Of a stretch of 64,000 bases of DNA, positions 9,686 through 16,988 are shown piece after piece; positions within the stretch are counted from its first letter, which is position 1, and each line of letters opens with the position of its first letter. The stretch is from assembly GCA_049611805.1 (NCBI GenBank), contig JBMZAX010000001.1:127476-191475 (forward strand), written 5' to 3'. The notes under the pieces are model-generated. The model worked only from the letters and a program-made list of their open reading frames with translations. It made no database searches and was not told the origin of the DNA. The translations under genes and the position numbers were made by a program. Source of the stretch: UBA7378 sp049611805. GTDB lineage: Bacteria > Pseudomonadota > Alphaproteobacteria > RS24.

Positions 9686-10842
9686 TACTGCTCCATTGCT
9701 GCTGTAAAGCGGTCGAAGAGATAGTGACTGTCCTGCGGGCCCGGTGAGGCTTCCGGATGGTATTGCACGGAAAATACCGGACGGTCTTTCAGCTTGATGC
9801 CGCAATTTGTCCCGTCAAACAGGCTGACATGGGTTTCGGCAACCGTGTCGGGCAGGGTTTCGCGGTCAACGGTAAAGCCGTGATTCATCGAGGTAATTTC
9901 AACCTTGCCGGTTTCGATATCTTTCACCGGATGATTGGCACCATGATGGCCTTGTTTCATTTTCTGTGTTTGCGCGCCCAGTGCCAGCGCCAGCATTTGA
10001 TGGCCCAGACATATGCCGAAAACCGGCAGGCCGCTGTCGACCAGCGCGCTGATTTGGGCAACCGCATAAGCGCCCGTGGCCGCCGGATCGCCGGGGCCGT
10101 TTGACAGAAATATGCCGTCGGGTTTGAGCGCCATAATATCACCGGCCGCGGTGCTTGCCGGCACAACCGTGACGCGGCACCCCACCGATGCCAGACAGCG
10201 CAGAATATTTTTCTTAATGCCGAAATCAAGCGCGACGACATGGTGGCGGGCGGTTTCTTCGCTAAAGCCTTCCGGCCAGTGCCAGCGGCCTTGCGCCCAG
10301 TCATAATTTTCCGCGCTGGTGACACGGCCGGCAAGGTCGGCCCCTTCAAGGCCCGTAAAATCTTTCAATTCGGCGGCCAGCGCCGCTTCATCGAACTTGC
10401 CGTCGGGCGCGTGCGCCAGCACGGCATTGAACATGCCATGGTCGCGAATGCGGGTGGTGATGGCGCGCGTATCGACCCCGCTAATGCCGATAATCTGTTG
10501 CGCCGCCAGCCAGTCGCTCAAATGCTCCTGCGCGCGGAAATTAGACGGATCGCTCACGCGCTCGCGCACAATAATGCCCCGCGCGGCTTCGGCTTGCGCG
10601 GTGTTTGAGGTTTCGATATCTGCCGGATTAACCCCGACATTGCCGATATGGGGAAAGGTGAAAGCCACAATCTGGCCGGCATAGGAGGGGTCGGTGATGA
10701 TTTCCTGATAGCCGGACATTGCCGTGTTGAAACACACCTCGCCCAGCGTGTGGCCGGTGGCGCCAAACCCGTGCCCGTAAATTTTCGTGCCGTCGGCGGC
10801 CAGCAAAAGCGCGGTTTTTGTTTCAGAGGGCCAGACACTCAT
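9685..10842 (-). CDS. carA: Carbamoyl-phosphate synthase small subunit
   Basis: This 385-residue glutaminase subunit supplies ammonia to CarB. The N-terminal CPSase small-chain domain contains the family motif CFNTAMSGYQEI near residue 38. The C-terminal class I amidotransferase domain has the nucleophile motif PVFGICLGHQ and the HPEASPGP histidine/glutamate near the end. It is the first long gene of the carA-carB(-greA) unit. A small upstream ORF on the same strand overlaps its start by four bases (ATGA), suggesting translation coupling or attenuation. Ribosome site GGAG lies eight bases before the ATG. Confidence 0.98.
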   Translation of the reverse strand: MSVWPSETKTALLLAADGTKIYGHGFGATGHTLGEVCFNTAMSGYQEIITDPSYAGQIVAFTFPHIGNVGVNPADIETSNTAQAEAARGIIVRERVSDPSNFRAQEHLSDWLAAQQIIGISGVDTRAITTRIRDHGMFNAVLAHAPDGKFDEAALAAELKDFTGLEGADLAGRVTSAENYDWAQGRWHWPEGFSEETARHHVVALDFGIKKNILRCLASVGCRVTVVPASTAAGDIMALKPDGIFLSNGPGDPAATGAYAVAQISALVDSGLPVFGICLGHQMLALALGAQTQKMKQGHHGANHPVKDIETGKVEITSMNHGFTVDRETLPDTVAETHVSLFDGTNCGIKLKDRPVFSVQYHPEASPGPQDSHYLFDRFTAAMEQ

Positions 10843-10943
10843 GAGCGGGGCTCCATGCGTGCGAGAGTGCCAAAATCGGGCTCAGCAAAAACAGGCCCTG
10901 CATCGTGCGAAGCAGGGAAACAGAGGGTTGATTGCGCTTTCAT
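10839..10943 (-). CDS. Putative 34-codon leader peptide of carA
   Basis: A small ORF on the minus strand begins with ATG at 10943, preceded by TAGGA with five bases of spacing, which is a good ribosome site. It runs 34 codons (start MKAQSTLCFPAS) to a TGA that overlaps the carA ATG as ATGA. It contains only two arginines, both near the end, so a simple arginine-codon attenuation scheme is not obvious. A terminator-like hairpin lies inside it. The features seen are the start signal, the uninterrupted frame and the overlap; that it is translated is inferred. It may have no function beyond coupling. Confidence 0.45.
   Translation of the reverse strand: MKAQSTLCFPASHDAGPVFAEPDFGTLARMEPRS
10887..10917 (-). 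terminator. Terminator-like hairpin in the carA leader
   Basis: On the minus strand a 6-bp perfect stem (CCCTGC/GCAGGG) encloses a 10-base loop and is followed after four bases by five T residues. It lies inside the leader ORF and 45 bases or more before carA. Its position suits transcription attenuation of the car operon, but the T tract is short and not adjacent to the stem, so intrinsic termination may be weak. Confidence 0.35.
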
Positions 10944-10989
10944 AAAAATCCTACCGGAAGAAATTTGTCACCAGCCAAATTGACGGGAA

Positions 10990-11016
10990 GCTATAGAAAT
11001 GAACAGGGTGGGTCAA
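10990..11016 (-). promoter_or_regulatory. Candidate carA promoter
   Basis: Reading the minus strand, CTTGACC (the -35 hexamer TTGACC is at 11011-11016) is followed by TATAGC at 10990-10995. The 15-base spacer is shorter than the usual 16-18. It would place the transcript start about 40 bases before the leader ORF. The call rests on consensus matching only. Confidence 0.3.
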
Positions 11017-11189
11017 GCGTGAGAGCCAAGATTCCGGTGATTAAAATTTGCCATAAAAGACAGCGGGTTATCGGCTGAATTTTGCGCCCAAACAGGCAAA
11101 AATTCACATCCGGCCATTCGGCGTCGGTCAAACGCCCAAGCGCGAACAGATTCGCAAAATACCGGTCGGAAATAATCGCCTCGATATTA

Positions 11190-11218
11190 TTGTCACCCCG
11201 ATGCTTTTCTTGTACACC
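11190..11218 (+). promoter_or_regulatory. Candidate promoter for YqeY-dnaG-rpoD
   Basis: TTGTCA at 11190-11195 is followed after 17 bases by TACACC at 11213-11218, and the YqeY ATG is at 11256 with a GGGAG ribosome site. The -35 is good and the -10 is weak. It is based on consensus only. Confidence 0.3.
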
Positions 11219-11255
11219 AGTCCGATAGCTTTCGCCGGGCAGGGAGAATGTACCG

Positions 11256-11708
11256 ATGCATGAGCGTTTCAACGAAGCTCTAAAGGTTGCGTTAAAAAGT
11301 CAGGATAAGGTTCGTATTTCCACCTTGCGTCTCATCAATGCGGCGATCAAGGATCGCGACATTGCAGACCGGACGGATAATGGCGGCGCGGGCGTGTCGG
11401 AAGAGGTCGTTCTAGAAATTCTGGCAAAAATGATAAAGCAACGTCAAGAAAGCCTGTCGGCCTATGAAGAGGCCGGTCGCCTTGATTTGGCCGATCAGGA
11501 ACGCAGCGAAATTGCCATTATCAAGGAATTTATGCCGCGCCAGCTTGAAGATGATGAAATCATCGCCGCGGTTGATGCCGCACTCGCCGAAGTGGAGGCG
11601 CAGACGCTGAAAGATATGGGCAAGGTGATGGGGCTGCTGAAACAAAAATATACCGGCCAGATGGATTTCGGCAAAGCCGGTGCGCGGGTCAAGGAAAAGC
11701 TCGGCTGA
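11256..11708 (+). CDS. GatB/YqeY domain protein
   Basis: This 150-residue protein has the YqeY fold, related to the tRNA-binding C-terminal domain of GatB. It has the typical KDKVRISTLRLINAAIKDRDI-type helix near the start and a C-terminal motif DMGKVMGLLKQKYTGQMDFG. It is not part of the GatCAB amidotransferase itself and its role is unknown; a tRNA- or ribosome-linked function is inferred from the fold. Its place immediately before dnaG and rpoD is conserved in alphaproteobacteria and supports co-transcription with the macromolecular-synthesis genes. A gap of 65 bases separates it from dnaG. Confidence 0.9.
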   Translation: MHERFNEALKVALKSQDKVRISTLRLINAAIKDRDIADRTDNGGAGVSEEVVLEILAKMIKQRQESLSAYEEAGRLDLADQERSEIAIIKEFMPRQLEDDEIIAAVDAALAEVEAQTLKDMGKVMGLLKQKYTGQMDFGKAGARVKEKLG

Positions 11709-11773
11709 TATTTTGCACAAGTTTGGTCGTGCCACGGGGTGGCATTCCAATGCCGATAGCCTAAACTGGCGCC

Positions 11774-13636
11774 ATGGCTTTTCCGCAAAACTTCCTCCAA
11801 GAAATCAAGAACCGGATTTCCGTATCGGATGTGGTTGGCCGTAAGGTCAAATTGCAACGGCGCGGGCGGGAATTTGTCGGCCTCAGCCCCTTCAAGCCGG
11901 AGCGCACGCCCTCTTTTACCGTTAATGATGACAAGCAATTCTATCATTGCTTTTCGACCGGCAAGCACGGCTCGGTTTTCGATTTCCTGATGGAAACCGA
12001 AGGTTTGAGCTTTCTTGAATCCGTCGAGGCGCTGGCGCGTCAGGCCGGTTTGCAAATGCCGCAAAACGACCCGAAATCGGCGGAAAAAGCGCGCCGACAG
12101 GCCTCTCTTATTGATGTCACACAGGCCGCCGCGACATGGTTTGGCGCGCAATTGGCGAAGTCGCACGGGGCGGATGCGCGCAGCTATCTTGAAAAGCGCG
12201 GTGTCAGCGATGCGCTGGTGCGCGAATTTGGACTGGGGTTTGCACCGGCGGCACGGCGCGGGCTGGTTGAGCATTTGCAGGCGCGCGACATGACAATCGA
12301 CATGATTGTCGAGGCCGGACTTGCCATTAAGCCCGATGATGGCGGCGCGCCCTATGACCGCTTCCGCGACCGCATTATATTTCCCATTCAAGATGCGCGC
12401 GGGCGGGTCATCGCTTTTGGCGGGCGGGCCATGCAGGCAGATGCGCGCGCCAAATATCTGAACTCGCCGGAAACGCCGCTTTTCCATAAAAGCTCGGTTC
12501 TGTTCAATTTTGCCCGTGCGCGCCAACCGGCCTATGACACGAAATCCGTGCTGGTGGCCGAAGGCTATATGGATGTTATCGGCCTTGCGCGCGCCGGCAT
12601 TGCCCATGCCGTCGCCCCGCTGGGCACGGCGATTACCGAAGAGCAAATCAGGCTGTTATGGCGGCTTGCGCCGGAACCGGTCATGTGTCTTGACGGGGAT
12701 CAGGCGGGATTGCGCGCGGCTTACCGGGCGATTGACCGCGCCTTGCCCCTGTTGACGGCGGGCTATTCCTTGCGGTTTGCCATGTTGCCTGCGGGCAAAG
12801 ACCCCGATGATCTGGTGGCCGAGGGGGGTGCCGATGCGGTGCAAAATGTCATCGGGCGCGCGCTTTCCATGATTGATTTGCTGTGGGAGCGCGAGGTTGA
12901 AACCGCGCCGTGGGACACGCCCGAACGCGCCGCGGCATTAAAAAAACGCCTGCGCGCCGCCGTTCAGCAGATAAATGATGCAGATGTGCGCGCCTTGTAC
13001 GCGCAGGAGATTAAAACCCGCCTCGACCGGCTGTTGGGCGAACAGGGCGTGCCCTATCGCGCAACCGGCGACCGGTCAGGCCCACCGCACCGCCAGTCCT
13101 GGCGGCGGCAGTCGGCAAAAAGCGAAACGCGCCGCTCGACCATTGCCCAGGGCAATGGCATGCCGCCACGCGAGGCGCTGATTGTGCTGTGCGTCATCAA
13201 CCATCCCGATTTGATGCAAAAACACCGCGATCTGTTTGAAACCCTTATTTTTGAGACAGCCGGCCTCGACAAGCTGCGTTTCCATATTATTGACTATGCC
13301 GACCGGCAGGCTGACCCTGCCGAAGGGCTTGACAAGGGCGGTTTGACTGGGCATTTAGATGCGCTTGGAGAAAGCGCACTGGTTGACCAGTTGCGACAAA
13401 TGCCGGAGGCGTTGACAATGGGTTTTGTGCGGCAAGACAGCGCATTGGAGATTGTCGAGGCCGGATGGCTTGAAGTTGTCGGCGTTCACCATACATTAAA
13501 GACATTGATGGACGAACGTGCCGAAGCCGAGGCCGATTTTGCCGTCGACAGCACACAGGAAAACTTTGAACGTCTCAGCGCAATTGTAAACCAGATCGCC
13601 GCGCTTGAGAGAAGCACTACGACAACGTTAACGTGA
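11774..13636 (+). CDS. dnaG: DNA primase DnaG
   Basis: This 620-residue primase makes RNA primers at the replication fork. The domain order is an N-terminal CHC2-type module (residues 1-100), a TOPRIM catalytic core with EGYMD near residue 260 and CLDGDQAG near 300, and a C-terminal helicase-interaction region. In the N-terminal module, three of the four zinc ligands found in E. coli DnaG are replaced: serine 38 for the first cysteine, lysine 41 for the histidine and threonine 62 for the last cysteine, with only C59 kept. Similar losses occur in other alphaproteobacterial primases as far as I recall. The gene ends just before rpoD, with the rpoD ATG 20 bases beyond the stop. Confidence 0.97.
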   Translation: MAFPQNFLQEIKNRISVSDVVGRKVKLQRRGREFVGLSPFKPERTPSFTVNDDKQFYHCFSTGKHGSVFDFLMETEGLSFLESVEALARQAGLQMPQNDPKSAEKARRQASLIDVTQAAATWFGAQLAKSHGADARSYLEKRGVSDALVREFGLGFAPAARRGLVEHLQARDMTIDMIVEAGLAIKPDDGGAPYDRFRDRIIFPIQDARGRVIAFGGRAMQADARAKYLNSPETPLFHKSSVLFNFARARQPAYDTKSVLVAEGYMDVIGLARAGIAHAVAPLGTAITEEQIRLLWRLAPEPVMCLDGDQAGLRAAYRAIDRALPLLTAGYSLRFAMLPAGKDPDDLVAEGGADAVQNVIGRALSMIDLLWEREVETAPWDTPERAAALKKRLRAAVQQINDADVRALYAQEIKTRLDRLLGEQGVPYRATGDRSGPPHRQSWRRQSAKSETRRSTIAQGNGMPPREALIVLCVINHPDLMQKHRDLFETLIFETAGLDKLRFHIIDYADRQADPAEGLDKGGLTGHLDALGESALVDQLRQMPEALTMGFVRQDSALEIVEAGWLEVVGVHHTLKTLMDERAEAEADFAVDSTQENFERLSAIVNQIAALERSTTTTLT

Positions 13637-13656
13637 GAGGGGTCACGCGAACTAAG

Positions 13657-15627
13657 ATGGCAACGAAGAAAGCTGCAGAAAAAACAGAAGAAGTCGATAC
13701 AGGTGACAGCCCGCTCATCGATATGAACAACCGGCAGGTCAAGCGGATGATCAAATCCGCCAAAGAGGTCGGTTTTGTAACATATGATGCGCTGAACGCT
13801 GTTTTGCCGCCGGAAGAGTTTACCTCCGAGCAGATTGAGGACATCATGTCCATGCTCTCGGAAATGGGCATTACGGTCGTCGAAAATGACGGCACGGATG
13901 ACAATGACGACGACACGGCGGCGGCCAATGACGACAATGAAGCCGAGGCCGAAGACAGCACGACCGGCACCGCGGTCGCCAAAACCGCCAAAGCATCAAC
14001 CGGTACCGACCGCACGGATGATCCGGTGCGCATGTATTTGCGCGAAATGGGGTCGGTGGAACTCTTGTCGCGCGAAGGCGAAATTGCCATTGCCAAGCGC
14101 ATTGAGGCGGGCCGCGAGACCATGATTGCAGGCTTGTGCGAAAGCCCGCTGACATTTCAGGCGATCATCATCTGGCGCGATGAATTGAACGAAGGCAAGG
14201 TTTTGCTGCGCGATATCATCGACCTTGATGCGACCTTCGCAGGCCCCGAAGCCAAAAAAATTGACCGCAGTGCCGAAGGTGCCGCGCCGCCGCCGTCGGG
14301 TGCGCCATCGGGCGAGGCCGAAGGCGAGCCGGATGAGGATGACGACGACAATGACAATAATCTGTCGCTGTCGGCCATGGAAATGGAACTGAAGCCGAAA
14401 GTGCTGGCAAGTTTCGATGTGATTGCGGGAACGTATAAAAAATTGCGCCGCCTGCAAGACCAAAGCGTTGAATTGCAGGCCAGCAATAAAGAGCTTTCAA
14501 CCGCACAGCGCAATCGTCTGACGAAATTAAGCTCCGAAGTTATTGACGAAGTAAAGGAATTGTCGCTCAACAATAACCGCATCGAGGCGCTTGTTGACCA
14601 GCTTTACACCATTAATAAGCGTTTGGTCGGTCTGGAAACGCGGCTGTGGCGGCTGGCCGACAAGGCCGGTGTCACGCGCGAAGATTTTCTGAAGCAATAT
14701 CAGGGCAATGAATATGAGGCCAACTGGTCGCGCCGTGTCGGGCGCCTGACGGGCAAGGGCTGGAAAAACCTCATTCAGGACAATCGCAATGAGATTAAAG
14801 AGGTGCGCTCTGAAATTCAGGAGCTTGCCAATGAAACCGGGCTTGATATCAGCGAGTTCCGGCGCATTGTCCGTACCGTTCAAAAGGGCGAACGCGAAGC
14901 GCGCATTGCGAAAAAGGAAATGGTCGAAGCCAATTTGCGGCTCGTCATTTCGATTGCCAAGAAATACACCAATCGCGGCCTGCAATTTCTCGACCTCATT
15001 CAGGAAGGCAATATCGGCCTGATGAAGGCGGTCGACAAATTCGAGTATCGCCGCGGCTATAAATTCTCAACCTATGCGACCTGGTGGATCCGGCAGGCCA
15101 TTACGCGCTCGATTGCCGATCAGGCGCGCACCATCCGCATTCCGGTGCATATGATCGAGACGATTAACAAGCTGGTGCGCACCTCGCGTCAGATGTTGCA
15201 TGAATTTGGCCGCGAGCCGACGCCGGAAGAGCTGTCGGAGAAATTGTCCATGCCGCTTGAGAAAGTGCGCAAAGTGCTCAAAATCGCCAAGGAGCCGATA
15301 AGTCTTGAGACGCCGATTGGCGATGAAGAAGACAGCCAGCTTGGTGACTTTATCGAGGACAAAAACGCCATTTTGCCGATTGATGCGGCCATTCAGTCCA
15401 ATTTGCGCGACACCACAACCCGCGTTCTGGCCTCTTTGACCCCGCGCGAAGAACGGGTTTTGCGCATGCGCTTCGGTATTGGCATGAACACCGACCACAC
15501 GCTGGAAGAGGTGGGTCAGCAATTTTCCGTAACGCGCGAGCGCATTCGCCAGATTGAGGCAAAAGCGTTGCGCAAGCTGAAACACCCCAGCCGGTCGCGT
15601 AAATTGCGCAGTTTCCTGGATAATTAA
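13657..15627 (+). CDS. rpoD: RNA polymerase primary sigma factor RpoD
   Basis: This 656-residue housekeeping sigma factor directs RNA polymerase to most promoters. It has a region 1.1 with NNRQVKRMIKSAKEVGFVTY and an acidic Asp/Glu-rich linker at about residues 80-110. A non-conserved insertion follows region 1.2, with a second acidic tract near residue 225. Region 2 is nearly invariant, including KFSTYATWWIRQAITRSIAD, and region 4 ends with TRERIRQIEAKALRKLKHP. A GTG start eight codons earlier, overlapping the dnaG stop, is possible, but the ATG at 13657 gives the usual MATK opening. Confidence 0.97.
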   Translation: MATKKAAEKTEEVDTGDSPLIDMNNRQVKRMIKSAKEVGFVTYDALNAVLPPEEFTSEQIEDIMSMLSEMGITVVENDGTDDNDDDTAAANDDNEAEAEDSTTGTAVAKTAKASTGTDRTDDPVRMYLREMGSVELLSREGEIAIAKRIEAGRETMIAGLCESPLTFQAIIIWRDELNEGKVLLRDIIDLDATFAGPEAKKIDRSAEGAAPPPSGAPSGEAEGEPDEDDDDNDNNLSLSAMEMELKPKVLASFDVIAGTYKKLRRLQDQSVELQASNKELSTAQRNRLTKLSSEVIDEVKELSLNNNRIEALVDQLYTINKRLVGLETRLWRLADKAGVTREDFLKQYQGNEYEANWSRRVGRLTGKGWKNLIQDNRNEIKEVRSEIQELANETGLDISEFRRIVRTVQKGEREARIAKKEMVEANLRLVISIAKKYTNRGLQFLDLIQEGNIGLMKAVDKFEYRRGYKFSTYATWWIRQAITRSIADQARTIRIPVHMIETINKLVRTSRQMLHEFGREPTPEELSEKLSMPLEKVRKVLKIAKEPISLETPIGDEEDSQLGDFIEDKNAILPIDAAIQSNLRDTTTRVLASLTPREERVLRMRFGIGMNTDHTLEEVGQQFSVTRERIRQIEAKALRKLKHPSRSRKLRSFLDN

Positions 15628-15655
15628 ATTTTGTTAGCACGGTGAGGAACATCTC

Positions 15656-15991
15656 ATGCAGTTGACTATGCTCAAGGCAAAAATTCATCGCGCGCGCGTG
15701 ACGCAATGCGACATGAATTATGAAGGCTCTATTTCAATCGATCAGGATTGGCTGGATGAAGTTGGCATTTTGCCGAACGAACAGGTCGATGTGTTGAACA
15801 TCAACACGGGCGCGCGTTTTACCACCTATGCCATTAGCGCAGACCGCGGGTCGAAGACCATCGGCATAAACGGCGCGGCGGCAAGGCTAGCCCAGCCCGA
15901 TGATCTGGTTATCATTCTGGCCTATGCGCAAATGGATGAAGCGGCGGCACGCGCGCACAATCCCGTGGTCTTTCTTGCCGAAAACGCTTAA
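15656..15991 (+). CDS. panD: Aspartate 1-decarboxylase
   Basis: This 111-residue proenzyme converts aspartate to beta-alanine for pantothenate and coenzyme A synthesis. It starts with the family opening MQLTMLKAKIHRARVTQ. The self-cleavage site is Gly24-Ser25 in YEGSIS, where the serine becomes the pyruvoyl cofactor. A GAGGAA ribosome site precedes the ATG. It lies 28 bases after rpoD on the same strand and could share its transcript. No panB or panC is present in the window. Length is slightly below the 120-130 residues typical of the family but all recognised motifs are present. Confidence 0.95.
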   Translation: MQLTMLKAKIHRARVTQCDMNYEGSISIDQDWLDEVGILPNEQVDVLNINTGARFTTYAISADRGSKTIGINGAAARLAQPDDLVIILAYAQMDEAAARAHNPVVFLAENA

Positions 15992-16003
15992 AACGCTTCT
16001 TGG

Positions 16004-16080
16004 GGGCCTGTAGCTCAGTTGGTTAGAGCGAACCGCTCATAACGGTTTGGTCGCAGGTTCGAGTCCTGCCGGGCCCACCA
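16004..16080 (+). tRNA. tRNA with CAU anticodon, probably tRNA-Ile2
   Basis: The 77-base cloverleaf is complete: acceptor GGGCCTG/CGGGCCC with A73 and encoded CCA, D arm GCTC/GAGC, anticodon stem AACCG/CGGTT with loop CTCATAA, and T arm GCAGG/CCTGC. Anticodon CAU could mean elongator Met or Ile. The acceptor stem has C4-G69 and C5-G68 pairs, known determinants for the lysidine-forming enzyme TilS in E. coli, so a lysidine-modified tRNA-Ile reading AUA is the better call. Forty-four bases overlap the antisense CobW frame. Confidence 0.9.
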
Positions 16081-16987
16081 TTTCCGCCATTTCAGCTTGT
16101 TTGAGGTCGTGTTCCAGCGCGTCGAGGTCGCATTTTCCCCGCACGGCGATAAATACAAGCTGCGGGGCGGCGCGCGTTGCCGGTGTCAGCTTCCAGTCCG
16201 TTTCCACAAGCTGAAGCCGATGCGTGCCCGTATGCCCCTTGGCACGCACCAGCTTTCCGGCATAAGCCCCCAGCAGGTTTTCCAGCACCGCAATATCGAG
16301 CGGATGTTGGGGCGAAACATAAATATGCTCAAAAACCTCGCCCGCATTGACTGTTTCGGGCAAGGGCGTGCGTAAAGCTCTCGCAGTGCCTGATTGTGCC
16401 GCGTTTTGGGGCGATGCCAGCAACAGGCGCGCAAAATCGTCAATGCGGCCCGTATCCATAAAGGGTGCATCGGTCAGCGAGGCGATCAGCGCGCGCACGT
16501 CCGTGCCCTCATCAGCTGTCAGGTCGGTTTTGCTGAGCAGAACAAGGTCGGCCTGCGCCAATTGTCGTGTGACGAGCTTGCCGACAAATTTGTCATGGCG
16601 CTTTTTCGGCAGGGTGGTGCTGTCGGCCACCACAAATACGCCTGTGAGCAGCAGCCCCTCAATACCGGCACCGGCCAACGCAAGGCGCGCCGGTTCTCCG
16701 GCACCGCTGGCCTCGATCACCACCGCGTCGGGCGGGTGGGCGTCAGCCACCAGCATCATTAACTGGCTGGTCAGGTCTTCCTGCATCTGGCAACACGCGC
16801 ACCCATTGGTCAGCGTAAGCGTCGTGCCGTCATGGTCGGCAATCAGTCCGGCGTCAATGTTCACCTTGCCGAGGTCATTGACGAGCACGGTCAGGCGGGC
16901 CCCGTGCGGTTCGCGCAACAGCCTGTTCACAAGGGTGGTTTTACCGGCCCCCAAATAGCCGCCCAAAATTGCAAGCGGAATGCTCAT
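16037..16987 (-). CDS. CobW/COG0523 GTP-dependent metallochaperone
   Basis: This 316-residue P-loop GTPase belongs to the CobW/COG0523 family that hands metal ions, often zinc, to client proteins. The Walker A motif GGYLGAGKTT is at residues 9-18, the metal-binding CxCC motif is NGCACC with cysteines 63, 65 and 66, and SKTD is the variant guanine-specificity motif. The C-terminal CobW domain ends around APQLVFIAVRG. The last 14 residues are encoded antisense to the tRNA and the TGA stop falls in its anticodon loop, so that tail is unlikely to be conserved. The ATG is two bases below the amidohydrolase stop, suggesting one operon and possibly a client relationship. Confidence 0.9.
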   Translation of the reverse strand: MSIPLAILGGYLGAGKTTLVNRLLREPHGARLTVLVNDLGKVNIDAGLIADHDGTTLTLTNGCACCQMQEDLTSQLMMLVADAHPPDAVVIEASGAGEPARLALAGAGIEGLLLTGVFVVADSTTLPKKRHDKFVGKLVTRQLAQADLVLLSKTDLTADEGTDVRALIASLTDAPFMDTGRIDDFARLLLASPQNAAQSGTARALRTPLPETVNAGEVFEHIYVSPQHPLDIAVLENLLGAYAGKLVRAKGHTGTHRLQLVETDWKLTPATRAAPQLVFIAVRGKCDLDALEHDLKQAEMAEMVGPAGLEPATKPL

Positions 16988-16988
16988 C

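Larger units (their letters stand above)
10843..11255. other. Divergent intergenic region between carA and the YqeY gene
   Basis: These 413 bases are the longest stretch without a conventional gene in the window. The carA-proximal third holds the leader ORF and hairpin. The middle holds a candidate minus-strand promoter, and the right end a candidate plus-strand promoter. Between about 11020 and 11185 I see nothing recognisable. A 93-codon minus-strand frame (10991-11272) crosses it but overlaps the YqeY start and shows no family features. Confidence 0.6.

Noticed and set aside
10991..11272. A 93-codon minus-strand ORF in the carA/YqeY intergenic region
   Set aside because: It overlaps the start of the YqeY gene, lacks a good ribosome site and has no recognisable domain. 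A decayed gene fragment is possible but not supported.
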